Of a stretch of DNA of 64,000 nucleotides, positions 50,132 through 61,400 are shown in pieces. The notes beneath the pieces are model-generated. The model was not told the origin of the DNA. It saw nothing but the letters and a program-made list of their open reading frames with translations, and made no database searches. The translations under genes were made by a program, and so were the position numbers. Where the stretch lies: positions 533,501 through 597,500 of the forward strand of contig CAMQGK010000007.1 of assembly GCA_947000775.1 (NCBI GenBank), read 5' to 3'. The DNA comes from Pterois miles (taxonomy: Eukaryota > Chordata > Actinopteri > Perciformes > Scorpaenidae). Each line of letters opens with the position of its first letter. Position 1 is the stretch's first letter.

Positions 50132-53100
50132 AAACTGAACATTCCGGAATTGTAACGTTATATGTTCCAAAATAGAAGCTGAACATTTCGGAATTGTAAC
50201 GTTGTGTTCTTAATAACAAAACTGAACATTCCGGAATTTTAACATCATATGTTCCAAAATAGAAGCTGAACATTCCGCAATTTTAATGTCATGTGTTCTA
50301 AAGTAGAAGCTGAACATTCTGCAATCTTTTCTTTACATGTTCTAAAATAAAAGCTGAACATTCTGAAATTTTAACGTTATATGTTCTAAAATAGAAGATG
50401 GAAATTCTGAAATTTTAACGTTGTCTTCTAAAATAGAAGCTTAACATTCAAGAATTTTAACGTCATATGTTCTAAAATAGAAGCTGAACATTCTGGAATT
50501 GTTACGTTTTATGTTGTAAAATAGAAGCCTAACATTCTGAAATTGTAACATTATATGTTGTAACACAGAAGCTGATCATTCCAGAATTGTTACGTTATAT
50601 GTTTTAAAATAGAAGCTGAACATTCTGGAATTTCAGCTTTGTGTTCTAAAGAACAAAACTGAACATTCTGGAATTGTAACGTTATATGTTTCAAAATAGA
50701 ATCTGAACATTCCGGAATTGTAAAGTTATATGTTTTAAAAATATAAGCTGAACATTCCGGAATTTTAATGTCATTTGTTCTAAAATAGAATCTGAACATT
50801 CTGGAATTGTAATGTTATATGTTCTAAAATAGAAGCTGAACATTCCAGAATTTTAATGTCATGTGTTCTGAAATAGAATCTGAACATTCCGTAATTGTAA
50901 CGTTATGTGTTCTAAAATAAAAGCTGAACATTCGGGAATTGTTACATTATAAGTTCAAAAATAGAAGCTGAACATTCCGGAATTGTAACGTTATATGTTA
51001 TAAAATAGAAGCTGAACATTCCGGAATTTTAATGTCACGTGTTCTGAAATAGAATCTGAACATTCCGGAATTGTAACGTTATGTGTTCTAAAATACAAGC
51101 TGAACATTCGGGAATTGTTACATTATATGTTCTAAAATAGAATTTGAACATTCCGGAATTTTAACGTTATATGTTCTAAAATAGACGCTGAACATTCTGG
51201 TATTTTATCGTCTTGTTCGAAAGAACACAACTGAACATTCCGGAATTGTATACTTATATATTCCAAAATAGAAGCTGAACATTCCGAAATTGTAATGTTA
51301 TAGGTTCTAAAATAGAAGCTGAACATTCCGAAACTGTAACGTTATATGTTCTAAAATAGATGTTGAAAATTCTGAAATTTTAACATTGTCTTCTAAAATT
51401 GAATCTGAACATTCCAGAATTTTAACGTCATGTGTTCTAAAAAAGAAGCTGAACATTCTGGAACTGTTACGTTTGACGTTCTAAAACAGTAGCTGAACAT
51501 TCTGAAATTGTAATGTTATAGGTTCTGAAATAGTAGCTGAACATTCCGGAATTTTAACATTATGTGTTCTAAAATGGAAGCTGAACATTCCGAAACTGTA
51601 ACGTTGTATGTTCTAAAATAGATGTTGAAAATTCTGAAATTTTAACATTGTCTTCTAAAACAGAAGCTGAACATTCCAGAATTTTAACGCTGTGTGTTCT
51701 AAAATAAAAGCTGAACATTCCCGAATTTTAATGTCATGTGTTCTAAAACAGAAGCTGAACATTCTGGAATTGTTATGTTATATGTTCTAAAAGAGAAGCT
51801 GAACATTCCGAAATTGTAACGTTATATGTTCTAAAATAGAAGTTGAACATTCCGAAATTGTAACGTTATACGTTCTAAAACAGAAGCGGAACATTCCGGA
51901 ATTGTTACATTATATGTTCTCAAATAGAAGCTGAACATTCTGGAATTATTACATTATATGTTCTAAAATAGAAGCTGAACATTGCGGAATTTTAATGTCA
52001 TGTGTTCTAAAATAGAAGCTCAAAATTCTGCAATTATTTCGTTATATGTTCTAAAAAAAAGCTGAACATTCTGAAATTGTTACGTTATATGGTCTAAAAT
52101 AGAAGATGAATATTCCAGAATTTTAACGTTATGTGTTCTAAAATAGAAGCTGAACATTCCAGAATGTTAACGTCATATGTTCTAAAATAGAAGCTGAACA
52201 TTCTAGAATTGTTACGTTTGACGTACTAAAACAGTAGCTGAACATTCCGAAATTGTAACGTCATGTTCTAAAATAGAAGTTGAACATTCCGAAATTGTAA
52301 CATTGTGTTCTTAATAACAAAACTGAACATTCCAGAATTTTAACCTCATATGTTCTAAAATAGAAGCCGAACATTCTGGAATTGTAACGTTGTATGTTCT
52401 AAAATAGAATCTGAACATTTCGAAATGTTAACGTCATGTGTTCTAAAACAGAAGCTGAACATTCCGAAACTGTAACGTTATATGTTTTAAAATAGATGTT
52501 GAAAATTCTGAAATTTTAACATTGTCTTCTAAAATAGAAGCTGAACAATCCAGAATTTTAACGTCATGTGTTCTAAAACAGAAGCTGAACATTCTGGAAC
52601 TGTTATGTCATATGTTCTAAAATAGAAGCTGAACATTCTAGAATTGTTACGTTTGACGTACTAAAACAGTAGCTGAACATTCCGAAATTGTAACGTCATG
52701 TTCTAAAATAGAAGCTGAACATTCCGAAATTGTAACTTTGTGTTCTTAATAATAAAACTGAACATTCTGGAATTTTAACGTCATATGTTCTAAAATAGAA
52801 GCTGAACATTCTGGAATTGTTAAAGTATATGTTCTAAAATAGAAGCTGAACATTCCTGTATTTCAATGTCATGTGTTCTAATGTAGAATCTGAACATTCC
52901 CTAATTGTAACGTTATATGTTTTAAAATAGAAGCTGAACATTCCGGAATTTTAACGTTATGTGTTTCAAAGTAGAAGCTGAATATTCTGCAACTTTAATA
53001 TCATGTGTTCTAAAATAGAAGCTGAACATTCTGGAGTTGTTAATGTATATGTTCTAAAATAGAAGCTGAACATTCCTGAATTTCAACGTCATGTGTTCTA

Positions 53101-53859
53101 ATGTAGAATCTGAACATTCCCTAATTGTAACGTTATATGTTCTAAAACAGAAGCTGAACATTCTGGAATTGTTACGTTATATGTTCTAAAATAGAAGCTG
53201 AACATTCCGGAATTTTAACGTTATGTGTTCCAAAATAGAAGATGAACATTCCAAAATTTTAACGTCATATGTTCTAAAATAGAAGCTGAACATTCTGGAA
53301 TTGTTACGTTATATGTTCTAAAATAAAAGCTGAACGTTCTGAAATTTTAATGTCATATGTTCTAAATTAGAAGCTGAACATTCTGGAATTGTTATGTTTT
53401 ATGTTCTAAAACAGAAGCTGAATATTCCGAAATTGTAACGTTACATGTTCTAACACAGAAGCTGAACATTCCAAAATTGTAACGTTATATGATCTAAAAT
53501 ACGAGCTGAACATTCTTGAATTGTTACTTTATATGTTCTCAAATAGAAGCTGAACATTCCGGAATTTTGACGTAATGTGTTCTAAAATGAAAGCTGAACA
53601 TTCTGGATTTGTTAAGTTATATGTTCTAAAATAGAAGCTGAACATTCTGGATTTGTTAAGTTATATGTTCTAAAATAGAAGCTGAACTTTCCGATATTGT
53701 AATGTTATATGTTCTAAAATAGAAGCTGAACATTCCCTAATTGTAACATTATATGTTCTAAAACAGAAGCTGAACATTCTGGAATTGTTATGTTATATGT
53801 TCTAAAATAGAAGCTGAACATTCCGGAATTTTAACGTTATGTGTTCCAAAATAGAACCT

Positions 53860-56599
53860 GAACATTCTGGAATTTTAATGTCATGTGTTCTGAAATACAA
53901 TCTGAACATTCCGTAATTGTAACGTTAAGTGTTCTAAAATACAAGATGAACATTCGGGAATTGTACGTTGTATGTTCTAAAATAGAAGCTGAACATTCTG
54001 GAATTGTACGTTGTATGTTCTAAAACAGAAGCTGAACATTCCGGAATTTAAATGTCATGTGTTCTAAAATAGAAGCTGAACATTCTGGAATTTTTACGTT
54101 TTATGTTCTAAAATAGAAGCTGAACATTTTGAAATGTTAACGTCGTGTTCTAAAATAGAAGCTGAACATTCTGGAATTGTTAGCTTATATGTTCTAAAAT
54201 AGAAGATGAATATTCCGGAATTTTAACGTTATATGTTCTAAAACAGAAGCAGAACATTCTGGAATTGTTATGTTATATGTTCTCAAATAGAAGCTGAACA
54301 TTCCAGAATTTTAACTTTATGGGTTCCAAAATAGAAGCTGAACATTCCGCAATTTTAATGTCATGTGTTCTAAAATAGAAGCTCAAAATTCTGCAATTAT
54401 TTCGTTATATGTTCTAAAAAAAAGCTGAACATTCTGAAATTTTAACGTTGTCTTCTAAAATAGAAGCTTAACATTCCGGAATTGTTACGTTATATGTTCT
54501 GAAATAGAAGCTGAACATTCTGGAATTGTTACGTTTTGTGTTCTAAAATAGAAGCTGAACATTCTGAAATTTTAACGTTGTCTTCTAAAATAGAAGTTTA
54601 ACATTCCAGAATTTTAACGTTATATGTTCTAAAATAGAAGCTGAACATTCTGGAATTGTACGTTGTATGTTCTAAAATAGAAGCTGAACATTCTGGAATT
54701 TTAATGTCATGTGTTCTGAAATTGAATCTGAACATTCCGTAATTGTAACGTTAAGTGTTCTAAAATAAAAGCTGAATATTCGGGAATTGTACGTTGTATG
54801 TTCAAAAATATTAGCTGAACATTCTGGAATTGTACGTTGTATGTTCTAAAATAGAAGCTGAACATTTCAGAATTTTAATGTCATGTGTTCTAAAATAGAA
54901 GCTGAACATTTCAGATTTTTAATGTCATGTGTTCTAAAATAGAAGCTGAACATTCTGCAATTGTTTCGTTATATGTTCTAAAATAGAAGCTGAACATTCT
55001 GAAATTTTAACGCTGTCTTCTAAAATAGAAGCTGAACATTCTGGAATTGTACGTTGTATGTTCTAAAATAGAAGCTTAACATTCCGGAATTTTAATGTCA
55101 TGTGTTCTAAAATAGAATCTGAACATTTCGAAATGTTAACATCGTGTTCTAAAATAGAAGCTGAACATTCCGGAATTGTAACGTTATATGTTCTAAAATA
55201 GAAGCTGAACATTCCCTAATTGTAACGTTATATGTTCTAAAACAGAAGCTGAACATTCCGGAATTTTAACGTTATGTGTTCCAAAATAGAAGCTGAACAT
55301 TCCGCAATTTTAATGTCATGTGTTCTAAAATAGAAGCTGAACATTCTACAATAGTTTCGTTATATGTTCTAAAATAAAAGCTGAACGTTCTGAAATTTAA
55401 ACATTATATGTTCTAAAATAGAAGCTGAACATTCTGAAATTTTAACAATGTCTTCTAAAATAGAAGCTTAACATTCCGGAATTGTTACGTTATAGGTTCT
55501 GAAATAGAAGCTGAACATTCTGGAATTGTTACGTTTTATGTTCTAAAATAGAAGCTGAACATTCTGAAATTTTAACGTTGTCTTCTAAAATAGAAGCTTA
55601 ACATTCCAGAATTTAAACGTTATATGTTCTAAAATAGAAGCTGAACATTCTGGAATTGTACGTTGTATGTTCTAAAATAGAAGCTGAACATTCTGGAATT
55701 TTAATGTCACATGTTCTAAAATAGAATCTTAACATTCCGTAATTGTAACGTTAAGTGTTCTAAAATACAAGCTGAACATTCGGGAATTGTACGTTGTATG
55801 TTCTAAAATAGAAGCTGAACATTCTGGAATTTTTATGTTTTATGTTCTAAAATAGAAGCTGAACATTTTGAAATGTTAACGTCGTGTTCTAAAATAGAAG
55901 CTGAACATTCTGGAATTGTTACGTTATATGTTCTAAAATAGAAGATGAATATTCCAAAATTTTAACGTTATGTGTTCTAAAATAGAAGCTGAACATTCCC
56001 AAATTTTAATATCATGTGTTCTAAAACAGAAGCTGAACATTCTGGAATTGTTATGTAATATGTTCTAAAATAGAAGTTGAACATTCCGGAATTGTAACGT
56101 TATATGTTCTAAAATAGAAGCTGAACATTCCGGAATTTTAACTTTATGTGTTTCAAAATAGAAGCTGAACATTCTGAAATTTTAACGTTGTCTTCTAAAA
56201 TAGAAGCTGAACATTCTGGAATTGTTACATTTTATGTTCTAAAATAGAAGCTGAACATTCTGGAATTTTAATGTCATGTGTTCTGAAAAAGAATCTGAAC
56301 ATTTTGAAATGTTAACGTCGTGTTCTAAAATAGAATCTGAACATTCCCTAATAGTAACGTTATATGTTCTAAAACAGAAGCTGAACATTCTGGAATTGTC
56401 ATGTTATATGTTCTAAAATAGAAGATGAATATTCCGGTATTTTAACGTTATGTGTTCTAAAATAGAAGCTGAACATTCCCGAATTTTAATATCATGTGTT
56501 CTAAAACAGAAGCTGAACATTCTGGAATTGTTATGTAACATGTTCTAAAATAGAAGCTGAACATTCCGGAATTGTAATGTTATATGTTCCAAAATAGAA
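53860..56599 (+). repeat. Core-like island inside the divergent part
   Basis: The 43-bp GTACGTTGTATG monomers and the TTTTGAAATGTTAACGTCGTG monomers return. The TTAAGTGTTCTAAAATA series typical of the core also returns, and the AGAACA-dyad and TTAATAAC monomers are absent. About 55247-55800 follows the order at 34.30-34.92 kb (ACAATAGTTTCG, GAACGTTCTG, TTATAGGTTCTG). Private changes are frequent, for example TATTAGCTGAAC near 54808, so this is an older relative of the core and not a recent copy. Confidence 0.72.
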
Positions 56600-58479
56600 G
56601 CTGATCATTCCCGACTTTTAATTTCATGTTTTCTGAAATAGAATCTGAACATTCCCGAATTGTAACGTTGTATGTTCTAAAATAGAAGCTGAACTTTCCG
56701 GAATTTTAACGTCATGTGTTCTAAAATAGAAGTTGAAAATTCTGAAATTTTAACATTGTCTTCTAAAATAGAAGCTGAACATTCAAGAATTTTAACTCCT
56801 ATGTTCTAACATAGAAGCTTAACATTCTGTAATTGTTACATTATATGTTCCAAAATAGAAGCTGAACATTCCGCAATTTTAATGTCATGTGTTCTAAAAT
56901 AGAAGCTGAACATTCTGCAATTGTTACATTTTATGTTATAAAATAGAAGCTGAGCATTCTAAAATTTTATCGTTATATGTTCTAAAATAAAGCTTAACAT
57001 TCTGAAATTTTAACGTTGTCTTCTAAAATAGAAGCTGAACCTTCCAAAATTGTAACGTTATATGTCCTAAAATAGAAGCTGAACATTCTGGAATTGTTAC
57101 GTTTTATGTTCTAAAACAGAAGCGGAACATTTCAGAATTTTAATGTCATGTGTTCTAAAATAGAATCTGAACATTTCGAAATGTTAACGTCGTGTTCTAA
57201 AATAGAAGCTGAACATTCTGGAATTGTTACGTTATATGTTCTAAAATAGAAGATGAATATTCCGGAATTTTAACGTTATGTGTTCTAAAATAGAAGCTGA
57301 ACATTCCCGAATTTTAATGTCATGTGTTATAAAACAGAAGCTGAACATTCTGAAATTTTAACGTTGTCTTCTAAAATAGAAGCTTAACATTCCAGAATTT
57401 TAATGTTATATGTTCTAAAATAGAAGCTGAACATTCTGGAATTGTATGTTGTATGTTCTAAAATAGAAAATGAACATTCTGGAATTTTAATGTCATGTGT
57501 TCTGAAATAGAAGCTGAACATTCTGAAATTTTAATGTTGTCCTCTAAAATAGAAGCTTAACATTCCAGAATTTTAACGTCCTAAAAGAGAAGCTGAACAT
57601 TCTGGAATAGTTACGTTTTATGTTCTAAAATAGAAGCCGAACATTGTGGAATTGTACGTTGTATGTTCTAAAATAGAAGCTGAACATTCCGGAATTGTTA
57701 TATTCTATGTTCTAAAATAGAAGCTGAACATTCTGGAATTTTAAAATTGTGTTCTAAAGAACAAAACTGAACATTCTGGAATTGTTAAGTTTTATGTTCT
57801 AAAATAGAAGCTGAACCTTCCAGAATGTTAACATCATTTGTTCTAAAATAGAAGCTGAACATTCTGGAATTTTTACGTTATATGTTCTAAAATAGAAGCT
57901 GAACATTTCAGAATTTTAATGTCGTGTTCTAAAATAGAATCTGAACATTTCGAAATGTTAACGTCGTGTTCTAAAATAGAAGCTGAACATTCTGGAATTG
58001 TTACGTTATATGTTCTAAAATAGAAGATGAATATTCCGGAATTTTAACGTTATGTGTTCTAAAATAGAAGCTGAACATTCTGGAATTGTTATGTAATATG
58101 TTCTCAAATAGAAGCTGAACATTCTGGAATTGTTACATTTGACGTTCTAAAACAGAAGCTGAACATTCAGAAATTGTAACGTTATATGTTCTAACATAGA
58201 AGCTGAAAATTCCAGAATTGTTACGTTATATGTTCTAAAATAGAAGCTGAACATTCTGGAATTGTTACGTTATAGGTTCTGAAATAGAAGCTGAATATTC
58301 TGGAATTGTTACGTTTTATGTTCTAAAATAGAAGCTGAACATTCTGAAATTTTAACGTTTTATGTTCTAAAATAGAAGCTGAACATTCTGAAATTTTAAC
58401 GTTGTCTTCTGAAATAGAAGCTTAACATTCCAGAATTTTAATGTTATATGTTCTAAAATAGAAGCTGAACATTCTTGAA
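56600..58479 (+). repeat. Mixed divergent satellite
   Basis: Ordinary and divergent monomers alternate. One monomer near 57580 has lost about seven bases (AACGTCCTAAAAGAG in place of the usual AACGTCATATGTTCTAAAA). The AGAACA dyad is at 57750. The TTTCGAAATG palindrome monomers are near 57175 and 57948. No other element is seen. Confidence 0.72.
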
Positions 58480-61400
58480 TTGTTACGTTATATGTTCTCA
58501 AATAGAAGCTGAACACTCCGGAATTTTGACGTAATGTGTTCTAAAATAAAAGCTGAACATTCTGGATTTGTTAAGTTATATGTTCTAAAATAGAAGCTGA
58601 ATTTTCCGATATTGTAATGTTATATGTTCTAAAATAGAAGCTGAACATTTTGGAATTGTTACATTATATGTTCTAAAATAGAAGCTGAACTTACCGGAAT
58701 TGTAACGTTATATGTTCTAAAATAGACGCTGAACATTCCGAAATTTTAACGTCATGTTCTAAAATAGAAGCTGAACATTCCGAAATTGTAACGTTGTGTT
58801 CTTAATAATAAAACTGAACATTTCGGAATTTTAACGCCATATGTTCTAAAATAGAAGCTGAACATTCTGGAGTTGTGAAAGTATATGTTCTAAAATAGAA
58901 GCTGAACATTCCTGAATTTCAATGTCATGTGTTCTAATGTAGAATCTGAACATTCCCTAATTGTAACGTTATATGTTCTAAAACAGAAGCTGAACATTCT
59001 GGAATTGTTACGTTATATGTTCTAAAATAGAAGCTGAACATTCCGGAATTTTAACGTTATGTGTTCCAAAATAGAAGATGAACATTCCAGAATTTTAACG
59101 TCATATGTTCTAAAATAGAAGCTGAACATTCTTGAATTGTAAGTTGTATGTTCTAAAATAGAAGCTGAACATTCCGGAATTTTAATGTCATATGTTCTAA
59201 ATTAGAAGCTGACCATTCTGGAATTTTGAAGTAATGTGTTCTAAAATAAAAGCTGAACATTCTGGATTTGTTAAGTTATATGTTCTAAAATAGAAGCTGA
59301 ACGTTCTGGATTTGTTAAGCTATATGTTCTAAAATAGAAGCTGAACTTTCCGATATTGTAATGTTATATGTTCTAAAATAGAAGCTGAACATTCTGGAAT
59401 TGTTACATTATATGTTCTAAAATAGAAGCTGAACTTACCGGAATTGTAACGTTATATGTTCTAAAATAGACGCTGAACATTCCAAAATTTTAACGTCATG
59501 TTCTAAAATAGAAGCTGAACATTCCGAAATTGTAACGTTATATGTTATAAAATAGAAGCTCAACATTCTGGAATTGTTACGTTATATGTTCTAAAATAGA
59601 AGCTGAACATTCTGGAATTGTAAATTGTATGTTCTAAAATAGAAGCTGAACATTACGGAATTTTAATGTCATATGTTCTAAATTAGAAGCTGAACATTCT
59701 GGAATTGTTACGTTTTATGTTCTAAAACAGAAGCTGAATATTCCGAAATTGTAACGTTACATGTTCTAACACAGAAGCTGAACATTCCAAAATTGTAACG
59801 TTATATGACCTAAAATAGGAGCTGAACATTCTTGAATTGTTACGTTATATGTTCTCAAATAGAAGCTGAACATTCCGGAATTTTGACGTAATGTGTTCTA
59901 AAATAAAAGCTGAACATTCTGGATTTGTTAAGTTATATGTTCTAAAATAGAAGCTGAACATTCTGGATTTGTTAAGTTATATGTTCTAAAATAGAAGCTG
60001 AACTTTCCGATATTGTAATGTTATATGTTCTAAAATAGAAGCTGAACATTCTGGAATTGTTACATTATATGTTCTAAAATAGAAGCTGAACTTACCGGAA
60101 TTGTAACGTTATATGTTCTAAAATAGACGCTGAACATTCCGGAATTTTAACTTTATGTGTTCTAAAATAGAAGCTGAACATTCTGGAATTTTTACGTTAC
60201 ATGTTCTAAAATAGAACCTGAACGTTTCAGAATTTTAATGTCATGTGTTCTAAAATAGAATCTGAACATTTCGAAATATTAACGTCGTGTTCTAAAATAG
60301 AAGCCGAACATTCTGGAATTGTAACGTTATATGTTCTAAAAGAGAAGCTGAACATTCTGGAATTGTTACGTTATATGTTCTAAAATAGAAGCTGAACATT
60401 CCGGAATTTTAACGTTATGTGTTCTAAAATAGAACCTGAACATTCTGAAACTGTAACGTTATATGTTCTAAAATAGAAGCTGAATATTCCGGAATTTTAA
60501 CGTTATGTGTTCTAAAATAGAAGCTGAACATTCTGGATTTGTTAAGTTATATGTTCTAAAATAGAAGCTGAACATTCTGGATTTGTTAAGTTATATGTTC
60601 TAAAATAGAAGCTGAACTTTCCGATATTGTAATGTTATATGTTCTAAAATAGAAGCTGAACATTTTGGAATTGTTACATTATATGTTCTAAAATAGAAGC
60701 TGAACTTACCGGAATTGTAACGTTATATGTTCTAAAATAGACGCTGAACATTCCGAAATTTTAACGTCATGTTCTAAAATAGAAGCTGAACATTCCGAAA
60801 TTGTAACGTTGTGTTCTTAATAATAAAACTGAACATTTCGGAATTTTAACGCCATATGTTCTAAAATAGAAGCTGAACATTCTGGAATTGTTAAAGTATA
60901 TGTTCTAAAATAGAAGCTGAACATTCCTGTATTTCAATGTCATGTGTTCTAATGTAGAATCTGAACATTCCCTAATTGTAACGTTATATGTTCTAAAACA
61001 GAAGCTGAACATTCTGGAATTGTTACGTTATATGTTTTAAAATAGAAGCTGAACATTCCGGAATTTTAACGTTATGTGTTTCAAAATAGAAGCTGAATAT
61101 TCTGCAATTTTAATATCATGTGTTCTAAAATAGAAGCTGAACCTTCTGGAGTTGTGAAAGTATATGTTCTAAAATAGAAGCTGAACATTCCTGAATTTCA
61201 ATGTCATGTGTTGTAATGTAGAATCTGAACATTCCCTAATCGTAACGTTATATGTTCTAAAACAGAAGCTGAACATTCTGGAATTGTTACGTTATATGTT
61301 CTAAAATAGAAGCTGAACATTCCGGAATTTTAACGTTATGTGTTCCAAAATAGAAGATGAACATTCCAGAATTTTAACGTCATATGTTCTAAAATAGAAG

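Larger units (their letters stand above)
48892..53859 (+). repeat. Divergent part of the array (right shoulder)
   Basis: Monomers remain head to tail but differ more from each other. New forms appear that I did not find before 48.9 kb: TAAAGAACAAAACTGAAC, TTAATAACAAAACTGAAC, AATGTAGAATCTGAAC, TAACACAGAAGC and TAACATAGAAGC. Kilobase-scale duplications are not evident. Local ones are a 262-bp repetition (TGTTGAAAATTC at 51361 and 51623), a 435-bp one (ACGTACTAAAACAG at 52221 and 52656) and a 220-bp one (ATGTAGAATC at 52881 and 53101). No gene is present. Confidence 0.8.
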